A program made the position numbers and the translations under genes. A stretch of 64,000 bases of DNA from the NCBI RefSeq assembly GCF_000235365.1, contig NC_016454.1, positions 186,001 through 250,000 on the forward strand, written 5' to 3'. This document shows, piece by piece, positions 30,256 through 40,098 of the stretch (positions are counted from its first letter, which is position 1; each line of letters begins with the position of its first letter). The stretch is from Eremothecium cymbalariae DBVPG#7215 (lineage: Eukaryota; Ascomycota; Saccharomycetes; Saccharomycetales; Saccharomycetaceae). Below the pieces are notes generated by a model, which saw nothing but the letters and a program-made list of their open reading frames with translations, was not told the origin of the DNA and did no database searches.

Positions 30256-31374
30256 ATGGCATCGAATAAGGTTTTTAACGTTGCGATATTCTTTGTGGTT
30301 TTCAGAGAATGCTTGGAAGCTGCAATGATTGTGTCAGTGCTACTGTCATTTTTAAAACAAGCCATAGGAAAGCATGAATTTGAGTTATACAAGAAGCTTC
30401 GTTTGCAGGTCTGGCTTGGTGTCGTTGCCGGTTTTGTGATTTGTTTGGCTGTTGGTGGTGCCATGATCGGTGTGTACTATAGATACGAGAATGATATTTA
30501 TAGTAATTCTGAGGATCTATGGGAAGCGGTGTTCTGTTTCCTTGCCACCATTATGATTAGTTTGATGGGTATTTCGATGTTGAGAATCAACAAAATGCAG
30601 ACCAAGTGGAGAGTCAAGATTGCTCAAGCATTATTGCAGATCCCTGAGAAAGCAAGAGATCGTTATAGGATGGGTTATTTGTTGAAGAAGTATGCCATGT
30701 TCTTCTTGCCGTTTGTCACTGTTTTAAGAGAAGGTTTGGAAGCCGTTGTGTTTGTTGCAGGTGTTGGTCCAAGTAGTCGGGGTGCTGCCGCAACCTCTTA
30801 CCCACTTCCTGTTATCGTTGGTCTTTTAGCGGGATTTACAATAGGTGCTTTGCTGTATTATGGTACTTCTCACTCCTCCATGCAGGTATTCTTGGTTATC
30901 TCTACATGTATTTTGTACCTGATCTCAGCTGGATTATTCTCCAGAGGTGCTTGGTATTTGGAAACGTATAGATACAACAAAGCTACGGGTGGTGATGCCT
31001 CCGAGTCTGGCAGCGGTAACGGTTCCTACAACATTAAAAAAGCGGTTTACCACGTCAATTGTTGCAACCCTGAGATTGAAAACGGATGGGACATCTTCAA
31101 CGCCCTATTGGGATGGCAAAACACCGGCTATCTGGCCAGTATTCTTTGCTACATCCTCTATTGGGTCGCCTTGATATTCATAGTTTCTCTCATGATTTTC
31201 GAAGAGAAGAGAGGTCATCTGCCCTTCCTCAAGAACAAGAGAATGAGCGACTTCAATCCGTTCCGTAAAATGAAGAAGAAACAAGACCTGTCCGTAGAAG
31301 ACAAAACTGTTTTGTTCTCCAAGGTTGAGAACCTCAATTTCAACAACGAGGGCCAGATCACCTCCAAAAACTGA
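30256..31374 (+). CDS. FTR1: FTR1, high-affinity iron permease
   Basis: Plasma-membrane iron permease that works with a multicopper oxidase (Fet3 type). Seven membrane segments are evident. The two REXLE iron-binding motifs are RECLE (17-21) and REGLE (158-162). The extracellular loop contains GGDASESGSGNGSYNIKKAVYHVNCCNPE in parts, as in Ftr1. The 372 residues are somewhat fewer than the 404 of S. cerevisiae because the C-terminal tail is shorter. I prefer Ftr1 over the vacuolar paralogue Fth1 because the tail and loop follow Ftr1. The ATG at 30256 is the first; upstream in-frame codons lack ATG. FTR1 is not next to PMR1 or HAA1/CUP2 in S. cerevisiae, so its position beside the tRNA marks a rearrangement. 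Confidence 0.94.
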   Translation: MASNKVFNVAIFFVVFRECLEAAMIVSVLLSFLKQAIGKHEFELYKKLRLQVWLGVVAGFVICLAVGGAMIGVYYRYENDIYSNSEDLWEAVFCFLATIMISLMGISMLRINKMQTKWRVKIAQALLQIPEKARDRYRMGYLLKKYAMFFLPFVTVLREGLEAVVFVAGVGPSSRGAAATSYPLPVIVGLLAGFTIGALLYYGTSHSSMQVFLVISTCILYLISAGLFSRGAWYLETYRYNKATGGDASESGSGNGSYNIKKAVYHVNCCNPEIENGWDIFNALLGWQNTGYLASILCYILYWVALIFIVSLMIFEEKRGHLPFLKNKRMSDFNPFRKMKKKQDLSVEDKTVLFSKVENLNFNNEGQITSKN

Positions 31375-32745
31375 TCTTAATACCATAACTGGAATAACCT
31401 CTTTCCCTTATTATGTATATATGCTACGTTGTTAATTCCCTGAAATGTACGCCCCATATTATATTGAAGAGATTTATTACCGTATTTTGCATTTGGGGAC
31501 CTACTACAATACTACAATAGGCCAATGCCTGCCTTGCAGTGTTGCATGTACGGTACCCCCCACCCTCCCCCCTATGCGGGGCGAACATACAACTTACAGG
31601 AAACGGGCTGTTCGCCCCTGCAGGGCGTCATCTCCCAAACAGATCTACGTTTCTATACTACCTTTCTATATATCTTAACGCGTCTCTCACATCCGACTGC
31701 CACTTACGGAAAAGACGTGACCCGTTATAGAGCTCCCACAATTGTAATTTTAATTAACTGCGTACGTAACAAACTTCTCTTCAACTGATAGAGACAGAGA
31801 GACAACACAAGGCCTTCTCGAGAGAAAGTCCCCTGAAAAAAAAACGGCGGACGTTGGGGTCCTTTTGCTCGAAGAACTACTGGATTTCCTTTCTAGATAT
31901 CTGGGCGTGAGAAAGGTAAAGAAAGATAGTCCAACTGATAAAGCTGCATCAAAAATAACCTACGTAAAGAACTTGTTTGTGCTACCAATAATACATCTGG
32001 AGCAACCATGATCTCAACGGTTATAAACCGTTGAATTTGATAATATATATCTTAGTTCTTACTCATGTGTTGTGTATTAAGAAGAGACGCAGAACGCTTT
32101 ACTGCAAAAATAGGCACGAAAAAAGAAAATGATTACATATATAAAAGCAGTAAAGTGAACTGCAAATTTAAGTCAGACCAATATAATAAATAGCGAGTTA
32201 AATGGGCTAAAGTGTATGCAACATTATTGTCGTTTTTAATTGTCATCAAGGGGTTTAAGCTCGAGGAAGCAGTTTTAATATTAAGCAAAGGCAGAGGATA
32301 GGTTAAAATAAGATTTTTTTTAATTTTTGTTTGTATCGTTATCGTTATCATATAACATTTTGATTGTTAGTAATTCTCTATCTCATCTACGATCAATTAA
32401 TTTTATTATTTGTTATTACTATAGTATTCGTTTTTGTATAGCGGGGAGGTTATTACTCAGAGAGAGTAACCGAAGCAGAAGTTGCAATTGTGTTCAAGGT
32501 TTTATCTATTACTATACTAGGGAGAGAAGGGATCTGGAATCTTGGGGAAAAAATAGAGGAGTGGTAGATATCCTTTTGACGTCGTATTATTGGAGGGAGA
32601 ATCTGTATTGCGTGTTATCTGCAAAGTGTGCTTTCGTTTTGATTTGGTATCGAAGGAAGGGTCATTTGTAACAAGGGAGGGTATATCCAATACACTAGTG
32701 ACTATAAAAAAGGACGATTAATTATCTGAGAAATTGGGTGGGACG
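31375..32745. other. Intergenic: FTR1 3' end and long HAA1 promoter
   Basis: About 1.4 kb without a recognisable gene. It contains a C-rich tract (31555-31572) with C runs, and a 21-bp near-palindrome at 32014-32034 (9-bp arms TCAACGGTT/AACCGTTGA around ATA) that could be a site for a dimeric regulator. A TATA-like TATAAAAAA is at 32703-32711, about 40 bp before HAA1. Confidence 0.5.
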
Positions 32746-34752
32746 ATGGTTTTGGTTAACGGAGTGAAGTATGCGTGTGAGAGGTGTATCAGAGGCCACC
32801 GGGTGACCACCTGTAATCACACAGACCAACCATTAATGATGATTAAGCCTAAGGGGCGTCCTTCTACTACATGTGCACATTGCAAGGAGCTTAAGAAGAA
32901 CAGAAATAGCAATCCATCTGGTGTGTGTACTTGTGGAAGGGAGGAGAAGCGGCGATTACTGAAGAAGGCGAAGGAAGAGGCAAGAGCTAAGTTGAAGGAG
33001 GAGAAATGTGGATGCCATAATAAAGCTGCATGCACCTGCCATAAGTTGAGACAGCGGAAGAGTTCCTCCAAACGGAAACAGATTGCAGTGAGTGAAATAG
33101 AAATAGGTGGCAACAGTTTAGGGATCGATAAGGTTCCTAGGACGGTTAATAATAACGTTGAGGGTTCACTAAAATCAGGCCAGTTTGCTGGTAATAGTAA
33201 GTTTAGTTTGATGGGATCTGTATTATCTGTGCATTCAGTCCAGTCTGGTGATACAGATCCTCTTGTTTTGGTTAGCCCGGCACACAGTGGTGTTAGTAAT
33301 AATTTTCATGGGTCTCATGCTGGCAATATAAGTTGGGATAATAATTCGGTAGCCTCATCTTTGCAATCCGAAACTTACCTGGGAGGAAGCAACACTCCCT
33401 TAGGGTTAGACCCTTTGCTGAATATAAACCCCGTGACGCCCCTGGCTAGGATGCATATGGGTGAAGTGTCCATTTCATTGAACGAGGATATTCCATCAGA
33501 TCCGGGCAGCAATATTCAATCTACGAATACGCTAATGAACCTGAATGACCGTATCTCTTTGCAAGACGATGGAGGCAAAGAGGAGAAGCTAGACTTTTTC
33601 ACTGATACGTCTAAGGCTCAATTAAACTATAATGAATTGAAACAAAAGCGACTACGTAAACCTTTGGATGTCACGTCTCAGGATAATGGTGTTATGGAAA
33701 CAACGGGGTTAGTTAGTTCCAATTCGATGAGATCTGCCTCTCCAACTGAAATAGTAAGTCCAACGGCTTCTTTGTCTACTTCAAATTCGCGATTGAGGAC
33801 TTTGAATAGTTCGGACTCTATATTATCTTTGCAGACGAATCGTGGGAATGGTTATAATAATGCTCATTACTACCAGAACATGATCCATTATCCTTTGAAT
33901 CAAAAAAGCAGTTTTTCTTTTGCAAATTCTCCTTCTGTTCATAGTGTCGATTCTGTGTCAAGACAAGCTTTCCCTAATAATAATTCCATTGCTGCATCAG
34001 TGGTACCATCGGCTATTTCTACTTCCTACGTTGCTCGAACTTCTTCTATAGTTCCTGCAACTTCTGGAAACAACCAGAACCAAGGCAACAGAGTTGAAGA
34101 AATGTCTTTGAATCCAAATTTTATTGATCTTCCCGTTAATGCATATAAAAATCCTTATCATATTTCGAATTTAAACAACAAACAAGCTAGTGAACCCCAA
34201 ATATTGAGAGACAACAATCAAGTGTTGCTACGGCAACAGACCAGACAAAGGTCCGTTAGTATTCACAAGGATCATCGTTATGACCAATTTTCTTCTCAGG
34301 AACATCAATTTAAAAAGACTTCGATAAACACATCTATAAATTCGACTGGCATAAATCCGAATGAACTTTCGACTTTGGAAAACTCGAAAAGCACCAAATC
34401 ATTTGCTTCATCTAGTACCGAATCGAGTGCTAACACATCAGCTAACCCTAAACCCTGCACTCATAAGCCATCAATGCTAGAATCTACATTTACCGCAGAA
34501 TTCAATCAGTTGCTTTCTGAGACCACCAACGCTTTAGATACAGAATGTATCTTTTCAGCTAATTGTGCCCTATGGAATTCTGATATCTCTGTCTCTCCCA
34601 CTGCAGCTACAATTCGTGGTACAACTTTACCCCAGACAAACCCTGAGAATACAACTGCTATTACAGGTACAAGCCAAGAAAATGCCAATAATATTCTACG
34701 ATTTGTGGATGCAAATTATGCCGATTTGGATAGTTTGATAACCAATTTGTAG
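32746..34752 (+). CDS. HAA1: HAA1-type transcription factor with copper-fist domain
   Basis: The copper-fist DNA-binding domain is at the extreme N-terminus: MVLVNGVKYACERCIRGHRV, then CNHTDQPLMMIKPKGRPSTTC with the RGHRVTTC and KPKGRP signatures, and a zinc-binding CxxC. A second Cys cluster (CTCGR, CGCHNKAACTCH) is similar to that in Haa1. The remaining 500 or so residues are Ser/Asn-rich activation sequence with short matches to Haa1 (GEVSISLNEDIPSD and the final FVDANYADLDSLITNL). In S. cerevisiae Haa1 activates weak-acid-stress genes and its duplicate Cup2/Ace1 activates metallothionein. The length (668) and tail favour Haa1. It represents the ancestor of YPR008W and YGL166W. The start is the ATG at 32746, the normal copper-fist beginning. 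Confidence 0.92.
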   Translation: MVLVNGVKYACERCIRGHRVTTCNHTDQPLMMIKPKGRPSTTCAHCKELKKNRNSNPSGVCTCGREEKRRLLKKAKEEARAKLKEEKCGCHNKAACTCHKLRQRKSSSKRKQIAVSEIEIGGNSLGIDKVPRTVNNNVEGSLKSGQFAGNSKFSLMGSVLSVHSVQSGDTDPLVLVSPAHSGVSNNFHGSHAGNISWDNNSVASSLQSETYLGGSNTPLGLDPLLNINPVTPLARMHMGEVSISLNEDIPSDPGSNIQSTNTLMNLNDRISLQDDGGKEEKLDFFTDTSKAQLNYNELKQKRLRKPLDVTSQDNGVMETTGLVSSNSMRSASPTEIVSPTASLSTSNSRLRTLNSSDSILSLQTNRGNGYNNAHYYQNMIHYPLNQKSSFSFANSPSVHSVDSVSRQAFPNNNSIAASVVPSAISTSYVARTSSIVPATSGNNQNQGNRVEEMSLNPNFIDLPVNAYKNPYHISNLNNKQASEPQILRDNNQVLLRQQTRQRSVSIHKDHRYDQFSSQEHQFKKTSINTSINSTGINPNELSTLENSKSTKSFASSSTESSANTSANPKPCTHKPSMLESTFTAEFNQLLSETTNALDTECIFSANCALWNSDISVSPTAATIRGTTLPQTNPENTTAITGTSQENANNILRFVDANYADLDSLITNL

Positions 34753-35058
34753 TGCTTACGGAATATGCACACAATCAAAATCCTAAGGTCCGTAACGTTA
34801 TGTAATAATGATATATTATTTAAAGTAATAATCTTGATGACAATAAATGTACTAGTAAACTAACGGTACCATTCCGAATGTTGATATAGTATTATGTTCG
34901 AGGTTTAATGGCATTTGCCACAGAATATTATTGAAGGAACTATGTTACACGATAATATGGGTATAATGCTACGTGGAGCTCATAAAGGATATATTTTCCT
35001 TTTACGTCATAGTTCAAGTTAGTAATATTCATCTAAAAAAAGAGAGTGGCTAGTTTTT
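34753..35058. other. Intergenic between convergent HAA1 and YRB30
   Basis: Shared 3' region; AT-rich, with no gene seen. Confidence 0.6.
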
Positions 35059-36392
35059 TTACGTTTTATCCAGAGACATATGTTTAAAATTATCAGTAAC
35101 ATTATCGACATCTTTACTCGTTTGCCTAATTGAATTTGGGTTCTCGTCATTTAAATAAAGTGAAAGTCTTTCATCCTTCACATCCAGTATAGAATTTTGG
35201 TCATCATTTTGCAACGTTGTCAACTTTATGATATACTCTAATAAGGAAAGAGATTTACTTAACTCTCCGTGCGATTCGTCCTCTTGGGCACTATCGTAAA
35301 CTTCTTCTTCGTCGCAACCTTCATTCGCATCCTTTCCTTCGTCAATTTCCTTAGTACCCTCTTTTTTTGTTCTTCTTCTGCCTCTTCTTCGCCAGCCTCA
35401 CTCTCTGAGTCATCAACGACTTCTTCGTATTCTCCAAAGGCAATCCACTCAATATCTTCCGTAGATGAAGAATTGCCGTCCCTTTTTAAGTTTTTGTCGA
35501 GTTTCAACACAAGGACCGGAGAGTCACGTTCCTCTAGGTTCAATAGTTTTCCAGACACAGTGAAAAATAGACGAACTATTTGATGTATTTGATAACGCGA
35601 TTTTTTTGGTTGATCTTCTTTCAAGTCATGGTATCGACCATCATTAAAATTCTCCCTCAATTCAATGTAGTAATTGTAATCAATATTATCCTTGTTGTGA
35701 GCAGCATATCTAACAATTCTTAAATCACACCGAGTGATATGTTCCTTCCAAATTATTTTGGATGACTTATCAAATACATTGAAAGACGTCACTTCAAATA
35801 AAGGCCCCACTTGGATATCGTGTTCATATTGAGTAGCAGCAGCATTTTCGTTCGATTTAATTACCATGTTGGATGCCTGCAGTAGTAAACTAGGTGATAC
35901 ATTATTGGGAAGTTTCATTGAAGAACTGACTCCAGATGTTGTCATAGATAGATTAATCAGGGGGATGACTAACTCAATGCGATGGATGAGCTCATTCATT
36001 CTTGCCTCCATCAATGCTACTGCACTCTTTTTCCCTCCATTCTCTTTCAACCCTATAAAATTAACGCCTGCGGAATCTAATGCAAGCTGGTCCATTTCAA
36101 TGTTGAATCCATTTAACTCATCCTTCAAGTCTAGAATCAAAGACAAGGTGGAACCCAGATTTGTATTCCCTCTAACAACACAAAGCTTGATTAAACCAAT
36201 AGCATTATTAATAATATCAATGCGCGTTTCCAACTGCCTTCGTAACTTTTCAAGCCTGTTAGCATCTTTTTGAGGAACGTTGGTCAGAAACTTTGTGAAT
36301 TGTTTTATTGCATAAGTAGATGCAAGTGAAACACTGGACTTGATAGCAAATGAAACTGCCTGGCTGCCTGCTCTAGAAAGTAACTCATCCAT
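35059..36392 (-). CDS. YRB30: YRB30, Ran-GTP-binding protein, with an apparent -1 frameshift
   Basis: Yrb30-type protein that binds Ran-GTP in nuclear transport. The zero frame runs 36392-35259 (377 residues): a helical N-half (MDELLSRAGSQAVSFAIK, KLRRQLETRIDIINNAIGLI) and a Ran-binding-like part (DKSSKIIWKEHITRCDLRIV, DIEWIAFGEYEEV). It ends after an unlike basic tail. The -1 frame from 35361 to the TAA at 35059-35061 encodes 100 more residues of plausible acidic and helical sequence, EGTKEIDEGKDANEGCDEEE and later SLSLLEYIIKLTTLQNDDQN and ILDVKDERLSLYLNDENPNS. The shift occurs at A AAA AAG (35367-35361), in the correct phase for -1 slippage. The joined product has 444 residues against 440 for S. 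cerevisiae Yrb30. A missing A in the homopolymer is the plain alternative. It lies next to RAD54, as in YGL164C-YGL163C. Confidence 0.85.
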
Positions 36393-36751
36393 GTGAATTT
36401 AAGAAATTCGGTTTCAACGTAGGATATATATATAGTAAAGTTTAGAGAAGAAGGTTGTTTATTGCTGGATTTGTAACTTGTTAATGGTATATGCATAGAA
36501 GGAGGGGGCTGCGATCTTCTCGAGAGATGGTCCTGGGCAATGTTGGTGTAAGGGTGATGATGACAAGAATTCTTTTTTTGGTAGAGCTTTAATCAAACAA
36601 AATGACCAGTTCATAGACATTCATACATCTTGATGATTCCAATTGATGTTTGGGTGATATAACAACTACTATCGGCCTAATAAGATGATTTATGTATGTG
36701 CCTTTTTTTAGTTTGTGTCCTTAACCTATATATAATGTTCGTACATTGAAG
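36393..36751. other. Intergenic: YRB30 promoter and RAD54 3' region
   Basis: No gene seen. A TATATATA stretch at 36424-36432 is about 35 bp before the YRB30 start. Confidence 0.5.
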
Positions 36752-39499
36752 TTAGTGAGATATATACTGGAAGACGTAACTGATATCATCAAATTGGTAT
36801 TCATTCTTCAATAAATGATCATTTGTTTTTGCTAAGGCGCCATGGTGGAGATGGTTCCAAGTAGTGGCATCACCATATAGCATGGCCTGAGCTCTTACCA
36901 TTTGCTTCCCATTTTTGCATCTTTTGCAATTAAAGGTTGTATGAGTATCGCAAGCAGTTACTGAGTCAAACTGGAACAATTGTCTCAAATTATCAGAGCT
37001 AAACAGCCTTTCAACATCTTCCTTCTCATCAACAACACATGAACTTAAACTCATTTTCATTGATTGTCTCTGGTAAATTTTTTCCTCTATTGTGCCGGTA
37101 CTAATAAATCTATAAATAAAGCAGTCCTTTTTCTGCCCATCTCTCCAAACACGGGCCAATGCTTGTTGATCAGCTGCAGGATTCCAGTCTGGATCGACTA
37201 GAATCAACCTATTAGCACCGATTAGATTAATTCCGCATCCCCCTGCTTTAGAGCTTAGTAGGAAAATGAATTCATCTCCGTCTGGATTGTTAAACCTGTC
37301 TACAAGTTTCTGCCTTTTGTTAATTGACATGGTACCATCTAGCCTTAAGACTCCATAGTGATTGTAGCGGCACATCATCTCAATTAAATCCAATGTCTGT
37401 GTATAATTAGAAATGAGTACAATTTTGTCATTTGATTCCGTTCTGATCTTGTACAAGAATCGTTCCAAGATAGAGAACTTGCCCGAATAACAAGTCTGGA
37501 TGGCAGTGTGGCCACGAAAGCCGCTACGATTATGCTGTGCCATAGAGCTACGGTAGTCTTCTGGGATTAAGTGGTCACAGCCCTCGATATCCTCGGGCAG
37601 TTGTAATAAATCAGGATGGTTACACAATTTCTTCAATAATCCAATAGCCTTCAAAGGCTGCGAGCCAGTGCCCTTGACCAGCTTGGCAACATCCCTAGAT
37701 TTTACAAAGTGCTGGTAAATCGACTTCTGCATGGGTGACAGGTTGACGAATATGACATGTTCGTATTTACATGGTAAGTATTTGGATAAGATATCATTGG
37801 TGCGTCTGATGATGAACTTGGATACAATCTGCGATAACTGTTGCAACTTGAGCTGTCCTTCCTCGATCTCCTTGTCAGTAGCATCAGCATCGCGACCACG
37901 TAAGATTGGAAGTTCGAAATTTTTCCTAAATTGGCTTCTAGTACCCAGCAGACCTGGGTTACTAAAACTCAACAATGCAAAATATTCGGATAAATCATTC
38001 TGGATGGGCGTACCAGATAATATAACTCTTCTGGAGCAGTTGATGGAATCTAGAGATGTAAACGTAAGAGATTCGCCATTCTTCAAGCGATGTCCCTCGT
38101 CGGCTAGCATAAGGCCAACTTTGGAATGCTTTAGCAGGTCAACATTTCGCCTCAAGGTCTCATAAGAAATTATAAGTACCGGTTTCACGATATTGCGACC
38201 TTGGGAGAGGGCCCATTGTTTTATAGACTGAGAAACAGATCCATTTGGTAAAGAACTTTTTTTGCCATCGATCGCCAATGGTGATAACGAATTGGGACCT
38301 AGCCATTTGACAATCTCATTGGCCCAATTATTAACCAATGATGAGGGACAAACTATAATACACTTGTCAATCGTAGGTCTCCCTTGTGAACCTTGCCTAA
38401 GCAAAGTCCACAGCAAGGAAATGCACTGCAAAGTCTTACCCAACCCCATTTCATCAGCCATGATACAACCGTATGCGCCGCGATTCCCTTCTAACATTGG
38501 TGCCGCTTTTGCAACTAATGCTGCCTTATCGCATACTGCCTCCGCTTCCTCTTCTAAGGCAGGAGGCGAAGAGGTTAACATTCTTACAGAGTCTTCTTCT
38601 TCTTCTAGATTATTTTTGCCGATCTCTAAGGCACGAGCTCCGCTCTCCGATAGCGGTTTCAACACAGCCTGGGTATCCAAGAAATCTTTCATCACCAGGC
38701 CCGTCACACACCGATACAAAAACCTGACTCCTTCTACCTGGTGCGGCCGTAATACCTGGGCCAGTTTTGGATCGATAACCACAGGAACGCTCGGAAATTT
38801 CTTGTTCCCACCAGTGTTTGTTAACCCCAATAGCTCTCTTAAACTTTTATTCCGCACACCATTTGAAAGCATTTCGGGATGTGTCGAAGTCCTTTTCGCA
38901 GGCCTAGTCCCGGATTCATCACCTCCAGTTACACCCTGTTTGCTTCCGTTGTTGCTGCTGCCGGCCACATTCTCCTTGGCGCCTTCACAATCATCTCGGA
39001 GCACCTCATCCGGAAGCTCACCATCCACCGTGGGGTCATACAAAACGATTGCAAACTCCTCTGTGGGATCATGCAAGGGTCGCGGAGGAGGAGTGACTTT
39101 CAGCTTGGTACCCAACGTCAGCGGTATGTTATGTCTTTGCACATATCCCTTGATTGGTACCGTAAATGATCTTCGTAATGTGCTCTCTATGTGCTCCAGT
39201 CGAGAGGACTCCTTCAACAGCCGTATAGCCGACAACGCATCAACCCTCTTCACTGGCCCCCGTCCCTCTGACTCCATATCCACTTCCAGCCCACTATAGC
39301 TCGTAACTGCTCTCCGCGTTGACCTTACCCCATACCGCTCCCCATGTTTCGACGACTTGTCCACTTTAAACGGTACCTTGAACGGCCTAGTCAACATGCA
39401 ATATGTCTCATTCGAATTCAACTGCCTGGGTCTCACACTAGGTCGCTGTCCAGCACCAATCCCATTAGGCGGCCTATCTGGTAACTTCCGCCGACCCAT
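36752..39499 (-). CDS. RAD54: RAD54, Swi2/Snf2 recombination motor
   Basis: DNA-dependent ATPase that helps Rad51 pair and exchange strands and remodels chromatin in homologous repair. The start MGRRKLPDRPPNGIGAGQRP is almost the S. cerevisiae start. Helicase motifs are present in order: ADEMGLGKTLQC with Lys355 (motif I), LISYETLRRN, LMLADEGHRLKNG (motif II, DEGH), ILSGTPIQNDLSEYF (III), SNYTQTLDLIEMM (IV), FLLSSKAGGCGINLIGANRL (V) and DQQALARVWRDGQKK (VI). The C-terminal CNHPDLLQLP and the zinc-like CDTHTTFNCKRC segment are also present. The 915 residues agree with the family (898). It corresponds to YGL163C, between YRB30 and SUT1, as expected. Confidence 0.98.
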   Translation of the reverse strand: MGRRKLPDRPPNGIGAGQRPSVRPRQLNSNETYCMLTRPFKVPFKVDKSSKHGERYGVRSTRRAVTSYSGLEVDMESEGRGPVKRVDALSAIRLLKESSRLEHIESTLRRSFTVPIKGYVQRHNIPLTLGTKLKVTPPPRPLHDPTEEFAIVLYDPTVDGELPDEVLRDDCEGAKENVAGSSNNGSKQGVTGGDESGTRPAKRTSTHPEMLSNGVRNKSLRELLGLTNTGGNKKFPSVPVVIDPKLAQVLRPHQVEGVRFLYRCVTGLVMKDFLDTQAVLKPLSESGARALEIGKNNLEEEEDSVRMLTSSPPALEEEAEAVCDKAALVAKAAPMLEGNRGAYGCIMADEMGLGKTLQCISLLWTLLRQGSQGRPTIDKCIIVCPSSLVNNWANEIVKWLGPNSLSPLAIDGKKSSLPNGSVSQSIKQWALSQGRNIVKPVLIISYETLRRNVDLLKHSKVGLMLADEGHRLKNGESLTFTSLDSINCSRRVILSGTPIQNDLSEYFALLSFSNPGLLGTRSQFRKNFELPILRGRDADATDKEIEEGQLKLQQLSQIVSKFIIRRTNDILSKYLPCKYEHVIFVNLSPMQKSIYQHFVKSRDVAKLVKGTGSQPLKAIGLLKKLCNHPDLLQLPEDIEGCDHLIPEDYRSSMAQHNRSGFRGHTAIQTCYSGKFSILERFLYKIRTESNDKIVLISNYTQTLDLIEMMCRYNHYGVLRLDGTMSINKRQKLVDRFNNPDGDEFIFLLSSKAGGCGINLIGANRLILVDPDWNPAADQQALARVWRDGQKKDCFIYRFISTGTIEEKIYQRQSMKMSLSSCVVDEKEDVERLFSSDNLRQLFQFDSVTACDTHTTFNCKRCKNGKQMVRAQAMLYGDATTWNHLHHGALAKTNDHLLKNEYQFDDISYVFQYISH

Positions 39500-39734
39500 A
39501 ATCTCGCCCTTTTTTCTTCTTTCTTTCTTCCTTTCTTCTTGATCCTCTAGTACAAATGGCTAACCCGTCTTCCTTAAATTCTGCTCCTCAGTCCTATTCC
39601 TGATCCACTCCTAATCCTGCTTCTTTTTCTCTTGTTTATTCTAATTGCTTCGTTTTTTCTTATTTGTTTGTTTACATTACCGCCACCCGCTTCCCGCTTC
39701 CCGAGATCCCAATAACAGCCGATATCGCCGTTTC

Positions 39735-39741
39735 CGGGTAA
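39735..39741 (+). promoter_or_regulatory. Reb1 site 1 upstream of RAD54
   Basis: CGGGTAA preceded by C (reverse complement TTACCCGG), a perfect core for the general regulatory factor Reb1, 236 bp from the RAD54 start. Confidence 0.6.
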
Positions 39742-39897
39742 CCCACATATCCTTTTCTCTGTTTCCAACTCGGCTGCTGTTCCATTCGTTCTGTTCTGCG
39801 TGTCTGCCGTGCCGCGACCGTTTACAGACCTCAGGAAGCCGTTCCATTGGATGGACCCAAGATTCCGGAATTGTCTTCCCGGAAAATCCTTTCTATC

Positions 39898-39904
39898 CGG
39901 GTAA
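39898..39904 (+). promoter_or_regulatory. Reb1 site 2 upstream of RAD54
   Basis: Second CCGGGTAA in the same orientation, 163 bp from the first. Confidence 0.6.
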
Positions 39905-40091
39905 TGCCCCTTGCATGGATTGTCACACCCTCCCGCCACCAACAAACGGACATTCCACTTGCGTGTCCTGAGGCTTGCCTGCGGCTTGCCTGCACTTCCC
40001 ACGTCGCTCGCTACAGCTCCCTCCCGCTTATATCCATCAAGTCCGGCCACCCCCCATTTCTCCGTCACCGTCTGTGCGTCTCAGAGAATTC

Positions 40092-40098
40092 CGGGTAA
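40092..40098 (+). promoter_or_regulatory. Reb1 site 3 upstream of RAD54
   Basis: Third CCGGGTAA in the same orientation, followed at once by TATAAAA, so a start site downstream on the plus strand is conceivable. Confidence 0.6.

Noticed and set aside
38262..39299. 345-codon plus-strand open frame antisense to RAD54
   Set aside because: It is a shadow of the RAD54 coding strand with Ser/Pro-rich composition and no known motif.
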